Of a stretch of 64,000 nucleotides of DNA, positions 14,401-25,594 are shown piece after piece (position 1 is the stretch's first letter; each line of letters opens with the position of its first letter). A program made the translations under genes and the position numbers. Source of the DNA: Panonychus citri (Eukaryota; Arthropoda; Arachnida; Trombidiformes; Tetranychidae). The DNA lies in the NCBI RefSeq assembly GCF_014898815.1, contig NW_026515521.1:310001-374000 (forward strand), in the 5' to 3' direction. The notes beneath the pieces are model-generated. The model did not search any database, had not been told where the DNA came from, and saw only the letters and a list, made by a program, of their open reading frames with translations.

Positions 14401-17400
14401 AAGTGATAATTAATTACTTTGGACCTTTAGAAATGCCTAAAATTTGTTTTCTCGTTATTCGAAGTTCATTGATGAGTTTCGGTAGTTGCGAAATTCGAAA
14501 ATTGGCCTCATTGATAATAGAATGGCCTAGACTCAAGAAATTTATTGCCACATGAATGAATGGACAATAATATGGTACATTTAAAAAATTCTGCACCTCT
14601 TGGTAGATTTTAGGTCAAAGAATGACGATGTTAAATACCAAAATTCGAATTCAGCTAAATGGCCTTTTTTCTCTAATGTTGACTTTCAGATGGCGAATAA
14701 AAAACTTAGACATGCATTGTCGACCTAGCAAATTAATATTTCCTCTTGAAAAGTCTTACAATAAAGAATAGCCCATTAGTCAAATGAATTTTGGTATTTA
14801 ACATCGTCACTATTTTGACTTCAAAAATCTACCAAAGAGGAATTACAGAATTTTTAAATGTACCATAATAATTGTCCATTTCATTTCATTCATTGGCAAT
14901 AAATTTCTTGAACACCATTCTATTATCAATTGAGGCCAATTTTAAATTTCGTAAACACTGAAACTCATGAACTTGAATAACGAGAAACAAATTTACTTAG
15001 GCATTTCTAAAGGTCCAAATAATTAATTATCACTTAATTAACTTTCTAATAATTTTATTATTTTATTTTGAGGTCATTTCAAAATACGAACTTAACGTTC
15101 GATTTATCATTATTTCGTTTTTGCCTTAAAACGTCTCAAGATCAAAAATCAACAAAAACTAATGCATAATCTTTGAAATAACTAAGGAACTATCAAAAAA
15201 AATAAAATTGACCCTTCACTGTAGCAAGGTAAATCAAAAAGCCGTTTGTCCTTAAACTTTGACGAATTTATCGCTATGCAATGTTAATAATTAATAAATA
15301 ATTAATTAGATGAAATTATATAAAAAATTTCTTCATTTTCAAATTGACTTCCTAATAATTATTTCATTTGAAAAATTATAAATTTATCATAACCAGAACT
15401 TGAGTTATAATCAATTGATTGTTGTCCCAAAGTTAGCTATATATATTACTAATACATATTATTAATTGTATAAGTTACAATGTTCATTGAGCTTAATTGT
15501 CTTAACTTACTGATTTCCATACAAATATCATCTTAATTTATGTAATTAATTTTAATATTGGTTAATTGAAGTTGATTTAATTAACAGGCTCTTTTATTGT
15601 TTATTGTTTTCTCGTAATTAGTAACTTTTCACTTGATACACCTTTGAATTAATCAATTGTAATTAGATATCTTCCACCTACATACATGTTAATTGCTGCT
15701 TTAATTATCGTTACTTTTATCCAATTGCCAAGTTACTTTAATGTAATAGGATTAAAGTTAATTGTCATTACATTGAAAGTCAATAGAGTCACAAACTGAA
15801 ATGTTTATTGGATCAAAAGTTTCAGATTTTCATGGTTAATTGTTTCAAATGATAATTGGACAAAATTATAAAGAGATAAAGTTGATTGTAACTGTCGTAT
15901 TCTAATACAATTTAGTAATCATTTCTCACTAAACGGTTACATTACATGATGATTAATTTCTCTCTCTCTCTCTCTCTGAGAATATGAATTGTAACTTTCT
16001 CACGTTAATATCTTACCTCTCATTCAGATGATGATCATCATCTTCATGATGTTTCATTATCTTCATCAGGTTAACCTAGATTGTTGAGGATGATGATGAT
16101 GGTTTTCTTGCAATGTTATCAATTGTATTTTCTATGAAAGATGAGGATGAAAAGGATGATCCATGAAACGTGTTTTCCTGTCTTCTTTTTCATCCATTAT
16201 CATCATTCCAGGTAATTAATCCTCCTCTTGTTTCAAAGCCGATCATCGTTATCATCAATTGTAGTACGAAAGACTTATGATTTTCTCATTATTCTTGTGT
16301 CTTCATCTTAATCTCTCATCATGAAACGAGATGGTTCAGATAAAGATATTGATTTTTCTACTTTTCATGTCAATTATTGATGTTAATACGATGATAAAAC
16401 TGTAACATTATCTTCACCATGTTACTGATTTTTCATTATTCATGATATTAGTTTTCAGGTATTAGAACTTTTTCTTTAATATACCTTAACTAATTACCTG
16501 TCAACTTTACTATTAACACTAATCAATGTATCGGTACTTTGTAATCAACGATGATTTAATTTCATCATTTACTGCTTTCAACTATTTGGGTTAATTTTGT
16601 TCATTTCCGTTTCCATGTTATTACTTTGATTATCATATAATAGTAATAACTTTTTTAAACACCATTCAAATTACAATTAGTTGATTAGTATTTTGATGAT
16701 TACCAATCATGGTTATTGATTGGTTTTTAATTGTCAATTTGTAATAGATACCAAGTAAATTGTTGACATCAATATTTTAATCTAGTTGTGGTTTACTTGT
16801 TGGATAATACAATTGACCTGATTGTTAATGAGACTGTAATTTGAATTGACTTTTTTTTTACCAATCAAAATATTAATCAAGATAATTAATTGTATCATTT
16901 TGTATCTTGTGCTTTTGTTTTAATTGTCTATTATTTTTGTTGTCACTATTTAATTAGACCCAAGATTATAATTAATTACAATTAGCTAATTACTTCATGA
17001 TATATATCAGAATCATGAATGTTCATTTATATTGTTATCATTTTGTTAATTAAAGTTAGTTAAGGTCAGTTTATTTCATCTTGATCTTTATGATGAAAAG
17101 TTAATTAACCAAATAATCTTGTTAATCTAAATGAAACTTAATTGAATCAATGTACAAACAATATTAACGATTAATAGATGACAATTGTTGACTTTTAATC
17201 GAGGAAAAATGTTCAATTATTAATCCAATTTTAATCCAGATTATGAGTTGGAGACTAAAAATAATAACTAAATGAAAGCCTTTTAAGCCCAACCCTTTAC
17301 ATTTATCATGATTATTGTTAATTGTTGATTAAATTTAATGATAATTTCATGAATTTCTAAATCTTATCATGATTATCATCTTCAACCTCTTCCTCACTCC

Positions 17401-20400
17401 CTCATCACCATCGGTCATCATGATAAAGATCATGATGATAATGATAATCAACAGCAAATATTTAGATTCTCATAACTTATTCATTAATTTTGTTATTCTT
17501 TTTTTTTGTTTAATCTTCTTTCTGCAGCAATTAAATCTAAATGGTAACCAGTTTACAACAATACCTTACCCATCTTTATCATCTCTTCGTACCCTCAAGG
17601 TACTTGGCCTTGCATCTAATCGTCTAACCGAACTGACCATTCACAGTTTCCCTCCCTCACTGTCCAGTTCCCTGCGAACCCTTAATCTAACCGGTAATCG
17701 GCTAACAAACCTGGCAACAGGTTCACTCTCCCACCTTACCCAGCTAACTGACCTTTACCTTGCCCACAATCAGCTGACCCACCTAAAACCAAGCTCAATG
17801 GAAGGGTTAACCTCACTGGAGACTCTTGACCTTTCCTCTAACCTATTGGATAATGTACCAACCGAGACTCTAAATGGCCTTCGAAAACTTCGTAAACTCT
17901 ACCTTGGTTCAAATCTCATTGAAACCCTGGAAAAAGATGGCCTTGGCCTTGGAGATTTACCGTTACTTGAACTTCTTGACCTTTCTCGAAACAATCTCAT
18001 CTCATTGGGTGATCGTCATGTTTTCACAGGACTTCCCAAATTGAAAACTCTTGATCTGGGCTACAATTCCTTACGAAAACTGGACCTTGCAGAGGAACAA
18101 TTATTTGCTCCATTAACTAGATTGGAAACTCTTGACCTTACAGATAATTCATTGGAATCATTTCCAGTTCACCTCATGTATCCATTGACCAGTTTAAGGA
18201 AATTATTCCTCGATTATAATCGTATCAATGAGCTAACAGAAGAAGCTGTTATCTCCATTGGTCCATCTCTCGATGAATTATCAATGGCTTACAATCAACT
18301 GACCAGTTTACCCCCTTACCTTGCCACTCGATCCAAAAATCTTCGTCTTCTCAACCTTCATGGTAATCAGATCACCCTAATCAATCAAGAATTATTTGAT
18401 CCCATTTCTGAGGCTATTCTAGGTCTTGATATGGGTCATAATGAACTGACCACCCTCTCCAAATTAGCCTTTCCTCGTCTCATGATACTTAATCTGGCTT
18501 CCAATCAATTGTCCACTCTGGAATCTGATACTCTTATTGATCTTCCCTCATTAAGACACTTCAATCTCTCATATAACCTTCTTACTCTTCTACCACCTTC
18601 CCTGTTCATTGGTAACTCTCACCTTGAAGTTATCGACCTCTCCTCGAATTTAATTGAACAACTTGATAAAGGATCTTTCACCAATGGATCAAGTTTCACT
18701 GTTATTAATTTATCTCGTAATCATATAAAGGAAATTTCCTCAGGCACTTTTCAAGGACTCAATAGACTCTCAAAACTTGACCTTTCCTTCAATGAACTGT
18801 CCACTCTTAAACCTGGAACTTTTAGTGAAACTCCTTCTCTGCGAACTCTCAAATTATCTTCTAATCGATTGACTTCACTTAAGGGCGAATTTTTCACCCA
18901 CCGGACTCGCATTGAGAATCTTGACCTGTCTGACAATAGTATTTCTTACCTGTACCCCAATAGTTTCACTGGTCATCGGAGACTTCGAATCCTTAATCTG
19001 GCCTCAAATAAACTCTCTTACTTTCCCGCTGAAATATTAACTGGACTCAGATATTTGACCAGCATCAATTTATCGAGAAATAAAATCCATTCCCTTGATT
19101 CATCTGATTTCGCCAATATGCCACTACTACGAACCATTGACCTCTCATCTAATGGACTTACCTACATTGGTCAAAATTCATTTTCCAATTCAACTTTACT
19201 TCAAACTATTGACCTTTCACAGAATTCAATAAGTTCACTTGACCGGGCAACTTTTAAGGGATTAGCTCGATTACGTCTCGATTTATCATCTAATCTGTTA
19301 ACAACTTTACCTGGAGAAATGTTTTCAAGGTCTTATGTTAATCGTTTGGAAACAATTAACTTATCATCAAACAATTTCACTCACTTTCCACTTGATTCAC
19401 TTTCTCATCAATATTTAAATCTCCAGTCAATCGATTTATCCTCCAATAGGTTAACCTCTCTACCTTCAAATGTTAACCTAATGGTTAACATTAAATCACT
19501 CGATGTTTCTAACAATCCATTGAGCTCCGAAGCAATCAGTTCATTACTTTCCGAGCCTAAGAGTATACGAAATTTAAATGTGGCCTTAACTGGTCTAAAC
19601 GGGCTACCACCAATCATGGAAACTCCTTTTCTCCGGAACCTCAATGTTTCTGGTAATAACATTACGCACTTTAAGGCCACTACCTTACAAAAAGTCGCTC
19701 TCCTCGAAAGTCTGGACTTTTCTCATAACGAACTTTCATCTCTAAGTAACTTAATCCATGGACTTTCCCCTGCAGCCAATGAGCTTCGTTTTCTAAATCT
19801 AAATGGTAATCCATTGACCTCAATTCGTAAGGATGATTTCAAAGGATTAATCTCCTTGGAAACTTTGGACATCTCGAACCTGACCAGTCTCAAAAGCTAT
19901 GATTGCGATTCGTTGGCATCATTAGGTAATCTACGAACTCTCTACATGTTTGGATATCCATCATTGGAAAGTTTATCAGTCCAAGAGTGTTTAGCTTACC
20001 TTCCTGTTAAACTTGAGCATCTTGGGGTTGAAGTTAAAGAAGATCATCTTCAGGGTCACTTACAGAAAGCTTTTTCTCCACGTTTGACCGAAATTCTTGT
20101 AACGGGTAGCAAGTTGACCTCACTCTCTCCTTCATGTTTAAGTGGCCTTAAAAGTCCAACACTTAGTTTAACCCTAACAGATACTTCCATCTCACTCATC
20201 CCTAGTAATCTGTTCAGTCCACTTCCAATGTCCACTAAAATTGATCTTGCTCTTCAATCCAATGAAATCACCTCACTGGACAGTAAATTTTTGATCACAC
20301 TGGACAATAAACCGACAAATATAAAAATCTCTGGACTTCCCATGAATCCAATCATTTGTGACTGTAGCCTTGAACCATTGTACAAATGGTTAGCCGAGAA

Positions 20401-21265
20401 AATGTCAAAAATCAATTGGTTTCATAACAATTTACCAATCGATTCAATTGACAAATTGACCTGTGCAGGTCCAGAATCATTGAGTGGTTATCGTCTTATC
20501 GAGTTGACACCCGAAGATTTAACCTGTGGTGATATACTCAATGAATCATCTGTGGAATCATCCGTCTCATCGTCTTCAACATCAGTCTCATCAACCACCC
20601 CGGAGATAATTTCTGAAGCACCAACATCGATTTCACCAACAATCAGAAAAACGGGTGGAGTTTATGGTTCATCGTCAGGATCACGAAAACCAGAGATCAT
20701 CTTCCAATCAAGTCGCCGACCTCATCTAACCTCATCATCATCATCATCATCGTCATCGTCTCGAGGAGGAATATTGAAACCTCGAATCAATGATCCTACC
20801 CATAGGCGAACAGCCTTAACCAAAGTGGACACTATGATTATCGGTATAGCCGCAGGGGTTATCGCGTTTGTTTGTATTCTTATATTAATCATCTGTGTAA
20901 TTAGAGCTCGATCATCAACATCAACCATTGACACAAGTTATGGTTCTGCTTATCATGGTTTTGGTTCCGGACAAAACATTATTGGTAATGGCGGAAATTT
21001 AGGAACTGCAACCTTACGCAGTGCCGGTGGACATGGAAACTGTACCTGTCTCAAGCCAATGGCTTGTAACTCATGCTATGTACCCAGTATCGATAATGGT
21101 ACAGGGACATTACGCCCAAGTTTAAGCTATTACGGAAGTGAAACAATTCGTCCAGTGCCAATTAAAATGATTTCATCAACAACCGGGACAATTAACCGTA
21201 TCAATGGAAACGGAAAGACTCCCAGCTATTACATTTCCTATCCAGAAATGGATGAACATAAATGA
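2485..21265 (+). CDS. Chaoptin-like leucine-rich-repeat transmembrane cell-surface protein
   Basis: Exons 2485-3543 and 17528-21265 join in phase 0 to give about 1,598 residues. The junction falls inside an LRR and restores the repeat spacing (LKNLT|QLNLNGN), which supports direct splicing. A hydrophobic stretch at residues 91-109 resembles a signal peptide or signal anchor. It lies after a long N-terminal region, so M65 may be the true start. His/Gln-rich low complexity follows, then a cysteine-containing LRR N-cap (residues about 185-215) and dozens of 24-residue LRRs. An LRR C-cap follows (CDCSLEPLYKW ... LTCGD), then a Ser/Thr-rich stalk, a membrane helix at about 1455-1480 and a roughly 115-residue Cys- and Gly-containing tail. 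Drosophila chaoptin is a GPI-anchored photoreceptor adhesion protein, so the helix and tail differ. I therefore call family, not orthology. A possible AATAAA is at 21454. Confidence 0.85.
8314..8338. repeat. (GAT)n microsatellite
   Basis: An uninterrupted GAT/ATG trinucleotide tract in the chaoptin-like intron. Similar ATC tracts occur at 5275-5299 and 8057-8081. Confidence 0.8.
10909..11125 (+). promoter_or_regulatory. Promoter-like module and possible alternative first exon inside the chaoptin-like intron
   Basis: In order there is a GA repeat, an inverted repeat GGTCAC-TCTG-GTGACC (10925-10940), a strong TATAAAAG box (10945-10952), a CT-rich stretch, and an ATG at 11017. That ATG opens 36 codons of extremely hydrophobic, signal-peptide-like sequence, followed by a GTAACA donor after 11125. 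The exon would end in phase 1, so it cannot splice in frame straight to the chaoptin exon at 17528, which needs phase 0. It could start a short nested transcript, be non-coding, or be chance. The order GA run, inverted repeat, TATA box, CT run resembles the two promoters at 37.5 and 40.3 kb. Confidence 0.35.
14002..15440. mobile_element. Fold-back element, probably Tc1/mariner-derived
   Basis: Two arms of about 670 bp (roughly 14002-14668 and 14770-15440) are inverted copies of each other around a loop of about 100 bp. Matching blocks include the end sequence with ACAATCAATTGATTATAA, the block around ACGGCTTTTTGGTTTACC, and the block around TACGAAATGACC. The left end reads CAGTCCTCGGCAAAAGTTT after a TA, as expected for a Tc1/mariner terminus inserted at TA. 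The right end has diverged. A subterminal AAGTTTAAGGACAA-like motif recurs inside each arm. From an ATG at 14433 the + strand weakly resembles the start of a Tc1 transposase (MPK, then a helix-turn-helix-like spacing and YGT), but it has stops. It is non-autonomous and decayed. Confidence 0.75.
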
Positions 21266-22361
21266 AAATTTCAACAATTAACGAGCATATATTAATATAA
21301 TTTTTGACATTCTAATCTGTTATCATAACTTCATCACGATTTTGACAGAGAAATGGAAACCAAATCGAAATCAATTTTTGTTATTTTATTATTTTAGAGA
21401 AAAAGAAAGATTCATATTCCATATTCATCTTCATCATCGTCACGAAGCAACAAAATAAAAACTATGATGAAATTACATCGGGAAAAAAGTGGAACATTGG
21501 AAAATGTTGATTAATATAATAACTGTAATATAATTTATAAAAAAATTTCTCATTTAGTTTGTTCAGCAAAGTTCTGTGAAACTTGTAAGCAAACACACAC
21601 CCTATTCATGTATCAAGTATCGACTGTAATTTTTCATGAAACTTTATCTCAAACGTTATCCCCTTTTCCCTGGTAATATGATGAAAAAACACAAAAACTT
21701 TATTGCTAATAACATGAAAATGTGATCCAACTCAATCTGAAGTTCATTTTGTTGCTCATGTTAATATATTTTTTTTCCTCTTCTTCTTCATCACCAATCT
21801 ACAGGGGAGATATGTACTTAGACTGCTAATGAAGGTGAAAAGTTTCTTCATGAGAAAAATTATTTTCTCCATATTCACAGAACTTTTATCACCATCACCC
21901 ATCTGTTCACCCACTCTCCTGACAAAGACAGAGTTATTAATACAACTCATGTCATTCTCAGAATTTGTGTGAGAACTTTTCTCAGTTTCGGATATTTACC
22001 ATGGGGATATTGAAATAACTTTAAATACATCAATTCCGATCAGAAAGAAATTTTAACCTCTCTCAAAATTGTGATATTCTTTATTTTCATATGAATTTGG
22101 GTGATACATTCAGGGTATTTACTTTCATGGAGACGAGAGTTTTTACTTGACACAGAACTTTAGTTTTCTTTAAAAATCTCAAATCAATGTAACAATGACA
22201 AGAACTCATATTGATATTCATATTCTTTGTACGTTTCCTGTAGTTATATAATTTTACCAATGAATCTGATAATTATCATTGGGTGTTGAGCTCTCATGGA
22301 ATAAGTTACATTTGTGATTTCTTGTGGTTTCAATATATTGTTGTTATTATTGTTTCCTAGA
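21266..22361. other. 3' UTR of the chaoptin-like gene and convergent intergenic DNA
   Basis: No coding exon is visible. AATAAA at 21454-21459 is a plausible poly(A) signal for the chaoptin-like transcript, about 190 bp after its stop. The rest lies between two convergent genes, because the next gene is on the minus strand and ends at 22362. Confidence 0.5.
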
Positions 22362-25300
22362 TTAAAGATTAACTGGTCTAGTTAATCCCATTTCTGGATC
22401 AATTGGACAATCTTTATTATCTTCCCATTTAACAAGAGTTTGACATTTTCCAAGGACATTCCAACGATGTCGAGATTTTCGCTTTTTTCGTCGACGAGGT
22501 TTTTTCTCCTCGTAAACGGGCGAAGCTCGAACCATGAGAGCAATGAGAACCACTATGTATATTATCAGGACAACCTGAAGGAAGGAAAGTGAAAAAAGAG
22601 ATTAAAAGTTTATCACATGTAGATTATATTCAAAGGAATAAGAAGATTTATATCTTGAACCACCATGAAATTAGTTTCATCTCATAAGGTGAGGATAAAG
22701 AAGAGAAAGAGAGAAGTGAAAAAAAGACAGAGAGAAAGAGAGGAAAGTCTAATGGAAAATTTTCCATGACAGAGATTATGATGATGGTTATGAATTTTTT
22801 TCTTCTTTAAGTTATATAATAATGATGAAATTTCATGATAATGTATTCATGATTATCAGGCAACCATGAAACCAGGGATAAAAATACTTGATTCATCGTG
22901 AATCTAAAGGTGAGAAAAAAATGAATTTTTTTCATCTTCTTCCTAATGTAACCTTAATATGAAAGTTTCAGGTATTGGGTGACAATCATCATTTTCATGG
23001 TTACGATTCAGATGGATTGGAAATTACAAAGAAATTGAGTTGAAAAGAAAATGAGAAAAAAAAACTTTAGAAACTTTTTTTCCTTCTCCTTGTCGAAAAT
23101 CAAACTTCCTGATGATTTTGAAACACAACTCAATTCAACTGAGAAGTGAATTATTATTATTATTAAATTGGAATGAAATGAAATGGAAAATGAATTGTTA
23201 AATTAGTTTGTATCATTAGTCATCATGATTAACAATTAGTTAAAAGATTAAAGTTCAATTTTAAGCTTTTTTGTTCAGTTTCAATTTCAATTGAATTGAA
23301 TTTTTCACTAGAACGATAAACCTTCAGGGAAATGATTTATTTTCAAATTTAAATTTCATCAAAATCAGCCTTTCAATTAACTTTTAGTTAATTGAAATTG
23401 ACTGTTCATTAATTCATAATAATCACCATTATCATGACTTTGATTAAATTACCATTAAAACTAATTAAAAGTTAATCAGATCTTTATTTAAATTACTCTA
23501 TACTTTGATTAACTCATCAGATTGACGGTAAATTGTTTACACATTTGTACTTTAATCGTAATCAGTTAATTTTTTTTACATCTCCACAATTAACATAAAT
23601 TTCAATATCAAAGCTTAAATTTTGAGTGGGAAATTTAATTATAATCAATAGTTGAACCATAATAATAACTACAACATGTACATGTACATTGTTAATTATG
23701 ATGATGATGATGATTTTAACACTCATAGTAATCAAATTATTCAATTGAATTGATCAACTAATTTATGCTGACGATTAGAAACAAAAAGTTCAAGGCTTCA
23801 TTAACCATTTGTTACTGAGTTTCAGTTAGTTGGTCAGCTAATCAACTCTACTGGTCAACTTTTTTTAATCTAACCAATAGTTTGTAAAGATAATCACTTT
23901 GTAATGATATTGATCCAAATTGAAACTTTCAACTTTATTGGTTATTAGATTCATATTCTTGACTGTTCAGTAGTCTATCAGATGAATCATGACAATGGTC
24001 AGTCAGTTGTAAATATTACATGATTCATCAGTATTCAGAGGTTTATATTATCATGTTAGAAACAGAGATTTAAGTTAATCGTTAAATTTACCATGTTTGA
24101 TTGGATTAACTGTTAATCCTTCTAGAAAATTGTTTCAACATAACTTTAGGAATAAAAGACTGAACCAACTGACCATTAATTGACCACAATAATGTTACCT
24201 GTATACAAGTAACTTATTTTTGTCTAAGGTAAAGCTGAAACTTAATTTACTAACCATTACATTAGATTGGCCAAACTAATCTGAATTAATCAGTATTTAT
24301 TGTGATACATTGAATAGTCTCACAATTAATGAATTAGAATCTGTCATCTTGATAGTTACTACACATGATTAGATAATCAACTTGCTAATTGTTTCCAGTT
24401 ACTTGGACAGTATGTTGACATTTAATAATCACAATGTTGCTCATTATCAATTACTGAGATATTATTAACTCAACAGAATGTTGAAGATTAACTAAATTAT
24501 TGGTTAACTATCATGAGAATTGATTGAGATAAATAATCAATTGATCACATGGAATGGTAACAATTAACATCTATCCCATTGTTAATAAGATGATAATCAG
24601 AGTCCATTGGAAGTTTTTTTCTTCCTCAAAATAGAACAATTTTTTTTTCTTCCATCTTGTCCAAACGAAAATGATTACAAGATGATAACTGTTCACATGA
24701 GAACTGATAACGATCATGTTATTTCATTTTCTCTTTGTATTATTATTTCTCAAAGTTTCGATAACAAAGAATAGTCAATAGGACCTAAGGGAATATTTGA
24801 GTTCCATCTTTGTGATTGACTTTTCCCATCTCTCTTTTATCACCATGAGAGTATCATGATGATAATCATCATCATTCTAGCTCTCAAGATCTCGAAATCT
24901 ATTCTTTATTTTACTCTTTTTCCATCTTCTCAATCAATTTCTATTCTTATTCTCATTTTGATTCCCTGTTCTTTTCATTGTGATCATCTTGAATTCAGAA
25001 CATAAATACTTTTTCTATTATTATATGTAATAGTAATGACAATGTTCCATGATACTTGTCATCATCATGGAGAACATGATTTCCTCCTCCCCTCTGATTG
25101 TTTATCTTTGATTCTTAGATGATGATCAACCGATTGTTAAGAATCTCAAGTATAAATTGTTTGCTCAACTCGAATTGATTTCCATTGATAATCATTATCA
25201 TAAAAAGTTTACATGGAAAATAACTAGAAAATTCTTACTTCTAATCATAAATTTATTCTCATAATGAATTCTGAATCAACCATCTCAGACAAAGAGCGAA

Positions 25301-25594
25301 CTGTTAAATGATTAGATAATCATAATGTGTATCATTCAAGGTTTAGTGTTTCAATGATTCTGCTGAAATTAATACCATGAGTTTCAATGAACCTAAATGA
25401 TTGATATCTAAATCAATCTGAACTTGATGAAATTTAATCACGTTTTTCACATCATAATAGTTTTTGAAGGTTGGCTATTGACCTAGTAAATTGTATGACA
25501 CACAAGAGAAAGTCCATCTTACCGCTATGTACACAATGGCCTCCCGCGATTGGGAGGATAAACTTCTCAATGATTTCTCCTCGATTCGAGTCAT
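22362..25594 (-). CDS. Small single-pass membrane protein of unknown function, two exons
   Basis: Exon 1 is 25594-25523 (24 codons from ATG) and exon 2 is 22574-22362 (70 codons plus stop). They join in phase 0 across a GTAAGA...TTCAG intron of 2,948 bp, giving 94 residues. The splice falls just before a continuous hydrophobic helix (residues about 20-45, VVLIIYIVVLIALMV). After the helix comes a strongly basic stretch, EEKKPRRRKKRKSRHRW, and then a C-terminal part with two cysteines. The reading frame, the donor and acceptor, and the way the joined sequence completes a membrane helix support the gene. I do not recognise the family. The C-terminal basic cluster could mean a type I orientation with cleavage, or a short cytoplasmic tail, and the sequence does not decide this. 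Confidence 0.6.
22575..25522 (-). other. Intron of the small membrane-protein gene
   Basis: A 2,948-bp AT-rich intron. I saw no additional exon, repeat family or RNA gene in it beyond short A/T and ATC runs. Confidence 0.55.

Larger units (their letters stand above)
3544..17527 (+). other. 13,984-bp intron of the chaoptin-like gene
   Basis: The intron runs from GTAAGT at 3544 to a pyrimidine-rich TTTCTGCAG acceptor ending at 17527. It carries ATC/GAT trinucleotide runs (for example 5275-5299, 8057-8081, 8314-8338), a promoter-like module with a signal-peptide-like ORF near 10.9-11.1 kb, and a fold-back transposon at 14.0-15.4 kb. I recognised no internal chaoptin exon, and the LRR register across the splice does not need one. 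The size contrasts with the 68-85-bp introns of the FAS gene in the same window. Confidence 0.75.

Noticed and set aside
14414..14596. 60-codon minus-strand frame inside the fold-back element
   Set aside because: It shows no recognised domain. The plus strand of the same arm fits a decayed transposase start better.
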